Of a stretch of DNA of 64,000 bases, positions 37,370-49,786 are shown piece after piece. The stretch covers positions 744,001 to 808,000 of the forward strand of contig JAKJHU010000082.1 of assembly GCA_022316685.1 (NCBI GenBank). The letters run 5' to 3'. Numbering within the stretch: position 1 is the first letter of the stretch; each line of letters starts with the position of its first letter. Origin of the DNA: Progne subis subis (Eukaryota > Chordata > Aves > Passeriformes > Hirundinidae). The notes under the pieces were generated by a model. The model saw only the letters and a program-made list of their open reading frames with translations, did no database searches and was not told the origin of the DNA. The position numbers and the translations under genes were made by a program.

Positions 37370-37557
37370 AGCAGCTCCAGTGCTTAGCCCTGCCTTTGCC
37401 TTCCCCGGGGACTCAGTGCTGACTGAGACATTTTAGACATGTTAATGGAACAAATACTGCCATCCTCCACTAACCAGAGACTGTTTGAAAACATGCACTG
37501 TTATTAAACCTGTTTAGGAAAGCTGTGAGCCTAATCTAACATGGACTCATAAACTCA

Positions 37558-37650
37558 TGGAATCAGACTCACAGAATGGCCTGGGTTGGAAGGGACCTCA
37601 AAGATCCCGCAGTTCCAACCTGCCTGCCTTGGACAGGGACACAGCATGGA
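37558..37650 (-). mobile_element. CR1-like LINE 3'-end fragment, reverse orientation
   Basis: CACAGAATGGCCTGGGTTGG, AAGGGACCTCAAAGATC, AGTTCCAACCTGCCTGCC and GGACAGGGACAC reproduce the reverse complement of the avian CR1 3' terminus. Truncated; no reverse-transcriptase sequence remains. Confidence 0.88.
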
Positions 37651-40600
37651 GAAAAGGAGCTTCAGAAACAGCCATTGCAAGGGCTAAAGCTAGCACAGCA
37701 GGGATAGGTAAACTTCATGAACTGTGATATTTCAATGGTACTGTATCTTGTGAGTGTAGCATCAGAAGTGCTCTAATTCAATTTTCTAAAGTTTTGGAAT
37801 TTGCTTTACTTCAGAAAGTACTCTGAAGATATTATCCATGAAGACTTAAGCATCCCTGTGTGATAAACAGGTAAATAATACTCTCTCTCCTTGTAAATTC
37901 TTGTGTTACCATTGCAACATTTGTGGATGATACCACTCAGAATTACAGACATGCAATTTAAAATACTTTAATTCTCCCATAACTTTGTTTTCTTGGCAAT
38001 ACCTATGGCTAAAGGAGTCTCTGGGAAATATACTTGAGTCTGATCAGCTAGGTCTGTGCAGAAGCTGCTTTTCTCTCCTGGAAGAGTGTGTCCACAGTTG
38101 AATGGATATCCCGACAGACAGACAGACCACCGGCTCATGGGGATTGAGTTTTCTGGTACTTGGAACAGGACAGGTCAAAACTGGTTACAATTAAATAAGG
38201 TAGAAAGGTTGTAGGAGAGTGAAAGGATCAGAAACCTGTGGGATCTTGGGCTAAAATGCTGCTCTGCTTAAGGGAAATTAAAAACACTTGCCGATTTAAA
38301 ATGCTATTTATCATCTCATACAAGGTCAAGGATATCCCAGTTGCCAAATTTCAGTGCATCAGCCATTTGTTTTTCTTGAAAGATTATTGGACACAGAAAC
38401 TTTTTTCCTTCAAGTTTATAATTATTGATTTCATAATCATGGGCACCCTCCAGGTATCATTCTACTCTTCAGCCCCAAGGAGAGAAAAAAACAAACAAGT
38501 AACTGTAATAAAGTGATGGCTCACATCACTATCCCTGGATAAATTTGGCAGGTTTTTTTTAATGCTTAGCACTGACTGAGACCTTTTTTGAAATGTAGTT
38601 TTCCTTCAATAGAACTTGGCAGTTCATAACCCTTAATTCACCAGCTGTCTTCTAATTTCTGCCTGCAGCTCTCTCCAGTCTTGTGTAACATTCACAAACT
38701 CTTTTTGCAGAAGGTTGTAAGTGGATCAATTATCATCTAGCTAAGTAAATCCAATTGTTAAAAGCTATTATTATTGTAATCAAACAGACAGCTTTTCCCC
38801 TTTGGGTCATTTGGTACAAGGGCAAATTTAGCACCATACTAATAACTAATGGCTTATCAAGCAGAAGCAATGTAACCTGCTGCTAATTATGGAGGAAAGG
38901 CAAACTCTCAAAGCTCTTCCACAGGTCTTGGATGGAAAATACAGAAACTTCAGAAATGTTTAACTTTAAATAGATTCGCTTGAACTGCTTGTCATTGTAA
39001 TTGTAACCTCTTACCAAACTGCAGCAACCTTTTCCCTTGGAAAAGGAAATTATGTTCATTCATTGCTTCCACGATGATGCTTTCCAATTAATGCCTGCAA
39101 TATTAACCATGCTGTTTCCATGAACTTTTTACAACTGTTACATAAAATGTAATTCAAAACTTTCTCCATAAAATAGATGCTTACAGAAGCATCTGTATAT
39201 GTATATACAATGTATAATATTCAACAATTTTTTGACAAACATCTGCCTCTCTGACTATTTTATAGCTACTTAGTAACCAAGACTTTCACAGGGAATTCAT
39301 ATCCAGATTTGCTTGCTACTCAGGAATCAAACTTTATTTCTTGATCTTCAACGGAATTTCAGCCATGATTTGATACTCTGTATTTCTACAGAACTGCAAT
39401 ACCTTCAGATTAACAGACATTTTATATTTTGTTAGAAAAGACCAGTGCCCACAGAAGCAGTGTGGATGGAAAGTGTAAACAAAACAGGCTTTTCCATGTT
39501 GTTGATAAAACACTTATTTGTTAACTTGAACAACCTACAGGTATAATGTAATTCCTCCCCCCAAACAGCCATTCCCTGTTTTGTCCATGCCACTCAGGTT
39601 TTCTTTACCCCTTCCAGTTTATAAATTCAGTTATTTTCATCTCTTACAATCTGAGCCATGGAAACCAGAATTGAAATAAGAGTTGGGGTTACTGTCTACA
39701 TTTATGCAACGGTCCAGCTGTGAAGGATGGGGAGGATGTGTGTAACAGTTTTGTTGTAAAATAAACAGGGGCTGAATGGCAAATTCCTCACAACAAGAAG
39801 GAGCATCAGATTCCCAGTCTCCCACGGGACTGAGCACTGGAGCACACCAGAGTCCTGGCACAGCATGGATGTGCTCCCCTGGGTACATCCACTTCCATCA
39901 ACGTCTGTCATTTGCTTGGCTCTACTCTATGAAACTTGACAGTAAAAAGCAAGAGTTCACCATTGCAACATCAATAAAACTTCCTAGCATGTATCATTTT
40001 ATATTATATTCTCTTTTGGACAGCCTCATCTGTAATCACTGAACAGATTCCTGGTTATTCATCCTTTCACCCTCTATCAGTAACACATTTGTCTTGCATT
40101 ATTACCTGGGTGCTACAACCACTTCTGTCTTAAGAAGTTTTTTTTTACCTCAAAGTAAACGTTTATTTAAATAATTTGCTCCTTTCTAGCAAAAGTGCAC
40201 ATAAAAGTAGAGTCCCTTCAGTACCATGTATTTCATTACCAGGGCAAGCACCTTCTCTATATTAATAGCAAATAATAAGAATCCACACTGAACACTTAAG
40301 CAAAATGGCATTTCAGTTCTTCACCAAACCCTTCAATAAGACTGCCTGACAATTAAGTTTCTGCACCATGGAGGCAAAATAAAATTCCCTCTTTCAAAGG
40401 CAACATTCCTATTAAATGAAGGGAGGAAAGAAGGATAGGAAACAATCTGTGGTTATTGACTCTACACTTATTTACATAACAAGAGACCATTTGTCTTGTG
40501 GCACACCACTATCCTGGTGCCGAGCAAATAAAAGGTCAATATTGTGATAAGAGCATTCCAATTTTAAAATATTTTATTTAAATGTTCAGCTATTTGACAT

Positions 40601-43600
40601 TTCCAGATTGGAGTAGAAGCATGAGCAGTTATTTATGGTTTCATCAGCATTATAGAGTAGCTAACATTTAAAACTTGTGCGTGCATGTGCAGAAACACAG
40701 AACATGCTTATCAGCAGCACACTGCAAAAATAGCCAGTCCTTTAAATATTTTTTAGGCTCACTTCCAGAGCTTTCTTGTGTCTGTTTGACTGGCCTTTAT
40801 TTCCTGTCCCACTCCAGATACATGAGACAACAGTGCAGAAGAGCAGAGTGTGAAACACAAGGAGTGATGAAGACTTAATGCAAAATTGTGCTGATATTTG
40901 GAAATAAACAGAAAAGTTCCTCTCCATCCTGATGTTCCCACTGAATTTTTCTTTTGTGAGAGTCAGTGGATTTACTACAAAAAAGAAGCAGTTTATAATG
41001 CAGTGCAGTCACCATTAAAATTGGTGAGGCTTAGAACCACAGCACATTGGGGAGCTCACTGGAATTTAACATTCCATCAAGTGCGACAAGACTCACAGTA
41101 GTTCCTTGCTCCCCTTTTCTAATTTGCAATCAGCGTGGTTTGAGTTAGATTTTCTTACCAAGGCATTGATGCTCGTCATCCATAACCATTCCAATTCCCA
41201 GCTTCTCTCCAGCTGGGCGTGCTAAGGGCATGCAGAGGAGGTTAACACAACTCAGTTGAACTCCTGTGAAACGACTGTGTGATCTTTCACTCATCCTGTT
41301 AAGAAACATGTTGCCATTCTTGATGCTGACATTTCCAAGGTTATTTTTGTAGAGGAAAATGAGAGAAAGGTGCCATTTCATGTGTGTTACAGCAACACAG
41401 AAAGAACTTACTCAGACACAGCACTGGGCAGCTCCTCCACAAACCCAGCTTTGGGTATAACAACGTAATGCAGTCTCTGCCACACTGACTGCCAACGCTC
41501 ATCAGAGACACTTAATTACTCAGGACAATCTTTAAGGGCAGCATATGGCCCAAAGTAGCCCTAGGTGGAAAGCCAAGCTATCACTCCTCCTTCATTCCAA
41601 CACGTTTGCTATTTTAGCTATACACACAGATACTCTCTCAGTTCCTCTTTGGAACTGGCAATAAATTCTAACTCTGAAAGAATTACTTGGGAGTTTTAGA
41701 CCTATTATACTTTAAAAAGCAGCCAAAAGCACAGAGCAGACTTTCCCAGTGCTCTGCAGCAGTAACACCTCATCCCAGCTTTGCCTAAGCTTGGCTTCAG
41801 CCAGTCTGAGACACGGGGGCTGACAGGAGCCAGACAAACAAGAGCTGCACATGAGATTTCACACTCCAAAATGATGCAGAAACGGATGATTCATTCCCTA
41901 TCAAACCAAGCAAAAAAGAAGTAGAACATCAGAGTTCCCTAGCAAAATAACCAATAAACAGTCTGGTTCCAGCTCCTTAAGGACTGAAAAACCCCGAATT
42001 TCCACTAGAAACTTTTCTTGTCATCTTTTGTGCAATTGAACACAAGGAAAATGACTCCCAAACACAGACGCAGAATTATTTCCAATAATTTTTTTTTTCA
42101 CCATATGTTCAATGCTTTATAATGTATTTTTCTCTCACAGCAAGTCCACCTTGTAGACATTTGAATTATCTCATTACACAAAATTCCAATTCTGTTCCAC
42201 CTCTCAGCATGGAAGCATCTATTTTTGACTGTCTTTCCAAATGTATTTTGGGAACAAAAGAAACAAGGAGGTACTTAAACTGCTGAAGGTCACCCAAAAG
42301 CCTTGCCAGGTGCTTAACTTGGAGTTAAAATTAACACTTTAAAAGTACCTGATTTTCTTGAACATCCTGTGGATGTTTTTAGGGGAGCCTTTATCTCTCT
42401 TCAGCCACAAAAATGCTTTGAAAGTCTGATTAATGTCACACAATACTTCTCACTGCAGCTTGTATGACTTCAGGGATATTTAGGTACCATCTCAGTCACA
42501 TATTTCCCTGAAATGATTGGTTTTCAGTGCCCTTTAGACCCCAAAAATTTGAAAACAGAATGCCCAAATCTTAGTCAAGTGAAGGTAAATGTAGAAAATA
42601 TCCACAAATAAATAATATTGTTCTTTTTTTAAGTCCCCCCTGCACAATGAAAAGGAATAAAAGGCCCCACAACAGCAAAATCATCAATAGCAAAATAAGC
42701 ACAGCTTTCAATCACAGAGCTCACCAACAGTTCATTGCATTTCCTCTCTGAAGAATCAAACCTCAAGACACTGGATCATGAGAGACAAAATAAATGTACT
42801 AGGTACGCACAGAAAAGGGCCCTTTTCATACGAGATAGTTCTTTGTGAAATAAAGCTCTTCCTGAACCCACTACAACTTTTTTTGGAGTGCATTTTGTTT
42901 TGTTGTGCAGCAGGTGCATCCCACCAGACAAAAAATAATTGTTGATTAAACAGCTGGGCAGAACAAGAAGTTTTTCCTTTTTTTTCCATACTCCCTTTCT
43001 TTATAATGTAAGTATTCCTAAATTTTAAAAAATTCCATTTTTCAAAGATGTACCATGGGTCATTTTGGTGCTTATTTGCTTATAATTTGGTCTTTTCACA
43101 ATGAAAGTTCTTGCTGAAATGACACTTTTTAATTTCTTTTTTTATCTTTTGACAAGATAACAAAACTACCTGTAATTTTGCCAAGGATTTCAGAGGTAGG
43201 TATTTCCATGTTTAAGATTAATTGATTAACTTCCGTGTTAAGATTAATGCAAGCATGTTTCCTTGTTGTATTTAAGTGTCTAAATTCAACCTTCTGTCTG
43301 CATTGCAAATGCCTTTGAATGGGATTCTGCAAGGGACTGAGACTTCTGCCCTGCTATGGGAGTTATGAAAGCACAATGCTATCGCTGACAGAAAGAAAAA
43401 TGTTATGTTGATGTGCTGAGGACATAAAAGGGAGATTAGCCAGCAGCTGCTGGGTCAGACACTAATGAAAATGTATTAATGGGGGGGAAAGGAACAGTCT
43501 TGGGCTGCTTTTGATAAATCTAAACTTCCAAGGCATCCAATTATAGACTCAGGCCTGGTGACTGTGTGTGTAAGAGCCATGAGAGAAAGGTGATAATGAT

Positions 43601-43655
43601 GATGTGATGTCTTGTTTGAAACTCAGCTACACCTGATTGCCACTCAGCAATAGAA

Positions 43656-43953
43656 CCTTGTGTCGCTAGACGAACACGAAAAGAACGACACTCACGCAGT
43701 CGGGTTATCAGAGCAAAAAAAGCGCTGTTTATTTCTTGACCTCAGTTTATAGAGATTCTGGACAATGACCATGGGTTGGAGAATGAGGTTGCCAGCTCTC
43801 CGTCCCCACTGCTCAAACTAGAAGTCCATCAATTGTCCCTCCTTCAGAGAGGAATGCAAAAACCATCACCTTGTTTATGTTACAATCCATGAGAAGACTC
43901 CACTACAAAAATGCAAACATTCAGAAGGCTGAAAATCTCAGGGCAACACCTTG
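43656..43953. repeat. Target-site duplication pair CCTTG around the solo LTR
   Basis: Identical pentamers directly abut both LTR ends. Perfect preservation suggests a fairly recent insertion. Confidence 0.75.
43661..43948 (-). mobile_element. Solo retroviral-type LTR with 5-bp target duplication
   Basis: A 288-bp block begins TGTCGCTAG and ends GGGCAACA, so its ends are TGT...ACA, the LTR hallmark. It is flanked on both sides by CCTTG (43656-43660 and 43949-43953), a 5-bp target-site duplication. Read on the - strand it has TATAAA (43751-43746) and AATAAA (43733-43728) in the right order. No internal retroviral genes lie next to it, so it is a solo LTR left by recombination of an old endogenous retrovirus. 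Family not assigned. It lies in the RBP1-RBP2 intergenic region, in reverse orientation to the genes. Confidence 0.8.
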
Positions 43954-44215
43954 AGTTGTGAGTGGAGGATGTGTGGGACAGAGAAGGCAAATCAGCCTTG
44001 GAAGGCCATGAGCACATTCCAAGGGATGGCAGGCATGAGGCAATTTCCCAGCTGTGTGTTCACAGGGCTCCCAGTCCTTCCAGCCACGCTGAACTTTGTC
44101 ACCGCCACTCTTACAACGTGGTGCTCTTTGAATCCGGAGCACTGCTGGGTGAAGATGTAGCTGTAATGGTCACAAGGAGGGAAAGGAATATTTTCCCCTC
44201 ATACTGAATATTGTT

Positions 44216-44236
44216 CAGACAGACAGACAGACAGAC
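44216..44236. repeat. (ACAG)n microsatellite
   Basis: About five copies of CAGA/ACAG. Confidence 0.85.
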
Positions 44237-44876
44237 ATTTTTTCGACCTTAAAATGTCCCCTGGTTTCAATCTCCTGATAGCAGAGCCAATTCATGCAGC
44301 AGTGCTCTCCCCAGAAGTTCTCCCCATCTTTCAGCTGGCAAGCAATGGAGCACAATATCCTGAGAAGCAAGACTCCTCTTTTCCCTGACGGGATTGCCTT
44401 TTACCAGCAAGAAAGGCCATGATAAACATCATTCTAACAGATATATAACTTACTGCAACAACTTTGCTTTATGTTTGGCAAGCTAGAAAGAGCTGCCCAG
44501 TTATCTATATTTTTACAAGTAACACATTTCATTTCAGCACAGGACTTTGTTTTCCCACTGTTGTGAAGGGACACTCCTCATAAGGAGTCTAATGGTGCTG
44601 AAGAAATACTTCCCAGCACAAATTCCTTTTTCATGGCCGTTATTGCAGAAGTCAGATCTGACACTTCACTTGTGCTGCTCCTACAGCCCTGGCAGCCTGT
44701 GTCTGTGTTCTTAAACAGGAGACACATGTATCCATACTGGGTTTTGCTCTGATCAAACCTCAGATCACCTGGAAATTTCCATAAAACCACGATAAAGCTG
44801 AAAAACTACAGTAACTATAACTTCAAATACAGTCTAAAAGGGGCAGGTGGGAAAAATCTATTCTAGGCAAGCTGTT

Positions 44877-44972
44877 TTCCTTCCTTCCTTCCTTCCTTCC
44901 TTCCTTCCTTCCTTCCTTCCTTCCTTCCTTCCTTCCTTCCTTCCTTCCTTCCTTCCTTCCTTCCTTCCTTCC
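44877..44972. repeat. (TTCC)24 microsatellite
   Basis: 24 uninterrupted copies of TTCC, followed by TTTCC. Reverse complement of the GGAA array at 57060-57114. Confidence 0.95.
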
Positions 44973-46525
44973 TTTCCTTATTAAACCCAGTTAGTATATA
45001 AAAAATGCGCTTATGTAGTTCTCCAGTTACTAGGAAGCTTTTAATGTAAATTTGGAAAAGTAATTTTCAATGCTCCGTTGAAAGTAACTCTCCTTATCAA
45101 TTGATTAATTTTATTTCACATCTAAACTGGAGAAACACATCATCATGAATATGAGTCTGAACTTCTGGGGAATCCTTTTCTAATCTGAGATTATATTTAG
45201 GTCTCAGGTTTTCAAGTTTCAATAATTTTTCTCTTTTCTTTTACTCTTCTAGTGAAACAAAGCTGGCCATTCTCTTATATTATATATAGATAGATGTAGA
45301 TACAGGTAGATCTCTACCTAAATCTATACATTTTCATCTAAAATACAGAATTTAAGAAACTTTATTTTCTCTTTTATCTTCTTCTATATTAAATGTACTT
45401 GGTACATTTTACTGAAGTTCCCATATTTATCAATCCCTTATTTCAATTCAGTTTTCCAGTGGCAATGTCAATAAAACAGATATAAATGCTCCTTCCCCCG
45501 CTTTGCATGCACGTGCATCCAGTAATTGAAACCATGTGGCATCACTGCTGCTGAGAACCAAACCTGTACATGTGTCTGGGGCAAGTCTTAACTTCAGCAA
45601 TGTGTCCTGGATTACCTTGCTTGGCCCTGTGCCCAACAAATGATTGATTATACACATGCCTCAGGAGCCAGCTTGCAGGGTGTGCTGCATTTTAACAGCA
45701 CTGAGTGGACAAACTCCTTGAACTGCAGGCAGACAGTACTGGGATATTTCAACTTAGATTTTTTTCAAAGTTTACTATAAATTTTCATCATAAGTGCTAT
45801 TTTATTAAATAATTGCCAACTTAGAGCCAGGAATTCACCAAAAGGTCAGACAGATATCTCAATGCCACTGTTACTACAACAAATTATTTTCCAGTGTTCC
45901 AGGATGCCTTGGAGAGTTAAACACATGGTTCATTCTTCAAACAAGGTGTGGTAGAACGAAGCCAGAGCCTTTCCCACAGGAAGGATGCTGCTATGGAGCT
46001 GGAGATGAAGACAGAAGAGAATTAACCATACAGCACTGTCAGAGGAGGGAATTCATGAGATTTACTGCCCTGAGCATCCCTTAATCAACAGGAAATAATG
46101 ACCTGACATTGTAAGAGAGATGCAGCAGCACAGGATGAGGGTACTCATTTACCCTGATTTGCTGCTGGCTTTCTGAGCTGGTATTTTTTTCTATCTGAAG
46201 CAGTAGGAGTGATTTATAGCAAAAAGAAAGCAGTCAGGAAATAGGTACACTCACCTATCCAGGGGTTTTCCTGGGGTGGGATTACAATTCTGGAGCTGCT
46301 CCGCACTGATGGCAGCACAGTGAAGGAAAACAGGCTGAGTGTTAGTGCTGATTTCCATCAAGAGCTCTAGACCCAGTTTACAGCCCTTCTGGGACACTGG
46401 CCTTAAGTCCTCGAGGTCATCACAAGAATGGTTCCAACCTTTTTCTAAATGGCTACAGTGAACTGAAAATTGTGCACTAATTGCAACAGCTGATACAACT
46501 TTTTCTCTTCATTGGGGTTCGGGAA

Positions 46526-46559
46526 TTGGAAGCAAAAAAAGCTTCCAAAAATTGGAAGC
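46526..46559. repeat. Small inverted/direct repeat cluster
   Basis: TTGGAAGC, seven A, GCTTCCAA, three A, TTGGAAGC. The middle copy can pair with either flank. Confidence 0.8.
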
Positions 46560-47772
46560 TTTCTATCATTGAATTCTATCACTTATGAGTTATGTGGAAA
46601 CTTGAGGTCTAAGATATTTTAAAGTACCTCTATGGGGTGTCATTCAGATGAGGTAAAGAGGATTGTTTCTCTCTGACAGAACTGATTCTTTAAAATATTC
46701 TTCTAATGGATGAGACCCTGCATTAAAATGGCATTTCAGCTTTTATGATCAGGCATGAACAAGGCAAAGGAGATACATATTTTCTTAGCTAAATTGTGCT
46801 CGTTGTAGAAGTACCAAAGAAAAAAACTCAGACTTCTTTATATAGATTCTTTTAATTCAAAATCCATCCATCAGTATTCCAGTTCAATGTCTAAGTAATA
46901 CAACCTTTATCTGATAAAGATAAGAAGTGGCAGTTGCAATTACAGAACTTTGCCACAGAATAAATACAATTAAGTTATAGATTACAGTTAGAGATATTAA
47001 TGCATAGCCTATGCAGGGAATTCACGTCCGGAAAAAATCAATTTGAGCAGCCTTAACGGCAATGACAAAGCACTTGAACTGCGTTCAGCTCTGCCATCCA
47101 CATTCGAGTTAGCCCAGAAGGAAGCAGGCTTTAGTGAAGAATATAAAGGGTTCTGCTCGCTGATTGCTCTGTCTGGTGGATTCTTTCATGACTTGGCAAA
47201 ACCATGTTGTCTCCTCAGTTTTTCTGATGATGATTTTTGTCTGCTTCCTCGAAGCCTGAATAAAGACCTTTGAATAAGTGCTCAGGAGAACTAATAAATG
47301 AATAAATTCAGTATTTCCCATTTATTTTGAAAATCAAGGTCAGTCAGTTTTACCCACTGGCTACTAGTTCTCTAGAGCTTAATATTTCATAATGTAAACC
47401 ACCTTAATAAAAATGAGTTCTCAAGATGACAGAGTCCACTGGTTTATATTTTTAATGTTATCAAATGCAGTTACACAATCACAAGTGACATTGTGAAGTC
47501 TCTAAGAGCTAAGCTAAAGTCCTGAATTAAGAAAGGAGGGAGGCTTTTGATTAATAATGTGTGCAACATCTGCATCCAACTCCATCAGCAAATCAGACGG
47601 AGTAAGAGAGATGGAAATGACTGAAAAAAAGATAAAACCTCAATGGCTGAAACCCAATTATTTTATTTCTAAGAGTGATTTAAAGCATATTTTGTGCATC
47701 TTTGCTGAAGTTGAAGGTACACACAAAATGTGCTGAGCTGACATAACTGTGAGCTCTCTGCCCTGTGTACAC

Positions 47773-48292
47773 TGTTGCCTTTTTCCCAGCCTGGAAATTA
47801 AACTCGAGATAATTTTAGTGAGGAGGAAATATAAGAGTTGATCTTTATTTGAAGGCCTTTGGGGGCAGTTATGGAAAGATATCCTCAAAAGCCCACCCCA
47901 GCAGGGGTGAGTACATCTTTATAGGTTTTAGGAAATCAGCATAAATGATAAAAAGCACCAATTAGGAGGACAAGTAGTGATGCAATTGCCCCCCAGGTCA
48001 AGCCTCTTCTCTGGAGCCCCCCTTCAGCACTGGCTGTGCTCTGTTCATGAGAATGGACCTCCAAGAGTTGTTCTTGGCCTTGGTTCCTGGGAAGAGCTAA
48101 GACAGAACGGGGGCCCTGCACCTCCTGGGGCTTGGAGCTCTGGAATTTGTTCTGTCTTTCTGCCTAGGGAGAGGCCATGGAAAAGTACCGAGAAAACCAG
48201 CCACGAATACAACAGGCTACAGAGCTACAAATATATGTGCAAAGGATACAGAGAACAAAGAAAAGAAAAAAAGGCAAAAGCCAAACCAGCAT
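47773..48292 (-). mobile_element. LTR-like segment, reverse orientation (tentative)
   Basis: On the - strand a TATAAAG (47923-47917) precedes AATAAAG (47849-47843) by about 70 bases, followed by a pyrimidine-rich stretch. This is the U3-R-U5 spacing of an avian retroviral LTR. The right-hand U5 end may be TGTTGCC at 47773 on the + strand. The other end is uncertain: a CA followed by ACAC at about 48292 would match the ACAC just before 47773 as a 4-bp duplication, but so short a match could be chance. No viral coding frames recognised. Confidence 0.4.
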
Positions 48293-49762
48293 CAACACCC
48301 TCATCCTCCCACAGCATCTGCACCCATCCCTGGTTTGTCAACGAGGTGTCAGACCAGTTCCTGCTCTGAGACTGGAATGAGGGAATTCCCTCTTCTCTTA
48401 GGTGTCAACACCAGGTTTGTCCCTGCAGGTGTCTGTTCTTGCACCATCAGCTAAGAACTGACACCAAATAATAAGTGTTTGGGCAACAAGAGCTCTATCT
48501 ACAGCTGGCCCAAATCCTTCCATTCCTTCTCTGGAGGGCTGAACAAAGCAATGAAGCCCAGGAGTCGCAGCCAAACTCCAGCTCCGAGGCACTGAGGTGG
48601 GCTTGCTCATGCTGGGTGCACCTGACGCCGTGAGAAAGCCTGGGATGAGGCAGGGCTGTGCGAGGCAGAGCAGTGCCACTCAGTGCTGGGGGAAGGCGAC
48701 CCCCACGTGGGCCAGCCAGGAGTACTGCTGAGCCCCTCTTGCAAATACCACCTTTGAGTTCTGTCCCCTCCTGCCACATCCTGCTGAGGCCCCTGGGCAG
48801 CAGCTGAGGCCGGCAGGACATCACACATGGACAAGGAGCCCATTGCCTCTTTCCAGAGCACTTTTGGTGTTCAGAATGTGACTGCTGGTGTTTGTGCAGA
48901 ACAGAGCTCCCAGCCTGTGAGACAGCACCTCTAACAGCTTGTGCAGGAGCAGCCATCACTGAATACATTGCAAGTGATTAGTTTTCTAAAAAATAAAAAT
49001 AAACCTAGTGAGTGCACATGTGTTAACAAGTTAAAAATAATAATAGGTGTCTGTGACCATGCTGCTTCTGTCTGAATCCTTCAGGGGGATTCACCATACT
49101 CTTAAGTGTTAAACAACAACCAAATAACCACAGGCAAAAGTCCCAGCTGTCAGGCATGAGGAGTGTAGGGGCTGCCTGGGGGAGTACCAGGCATTTCTCT
49201 CCTGCGTTATATCTGCATATTGGATAATTTAAAAGGAAAATCAAATGAGGCAAGGACAGAGTGGGAAGCATGTTACCATCTCTTCAAAACACCATCCCCA
49301 AAGTTTACAGGGAAAATTCCATTTGACTGGTCCTTCTGTGCTTTGTATAGAGCTCTGACAGTGCTTTACAGAAGAACTTTTCCAAGGGGAATACACTTGC
49401 AGCTCTATCAGAGAGCAAGAAAGGCTTCATTCACCTACCCAGACAGAATTTCTCTCTTGGACAGGTCTCAGACACAACGGGAGGAACTGGAGGCAAGTCT
49501 TGGAAGCAGCAGCCCTGACTGCTGACTCTTCCACACAAGACAGCATTTGGGTGTTTTCCAAATGCTTTCTTTTCTTTTCAAACTGCCTCTAATAAATTAT
49601 GACTCCTAGGAACAAGGCAGGCAATGCCATCTTTGTTTCTTCACACACAAATAAAGACTGGAAAAGTTACCTAGGATTTTAGCAGAAGTAAGGTGATTTT
49701 TTGTGACTTTGCTTTATTTCCAGGGCCTCAATATCCAGACATAAAGCTTAGCACTGTGTTGG

Positions 49763-49786
49763 AAAAAAAAAAAAAAAAAAAAAAAA
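49763..49786 (+). repeat. Poly(A) tract, about 24 A
   Basis: Uninterrupted adenine run; nothing retrotransposed recognised beside it. Confidence 0.85.

Noticed and set aside
36102..37436. 444-, 419- and 394-codon open frames on both strands (Ser/Met/Glu, Trp/Lys/Glu/His and Phe/Gln repeats)
   Set aside because: All come from a 27-bp stop-free tandem unit. Being open on both strands and in two + frames shows periodicity, not coding.
47043..47273. 76-codon frame with a nearby AATAAA, considered as a small gene or LTR piece
   Set aside because: No domain, no partner LTR end or target duplication could be found; left unassigned.
48495..48968. 157-codon reverse-strand open frame
   Set aside because: Lies in a GC-richer block with overlapping frames; no recognisable motif or splice structure.
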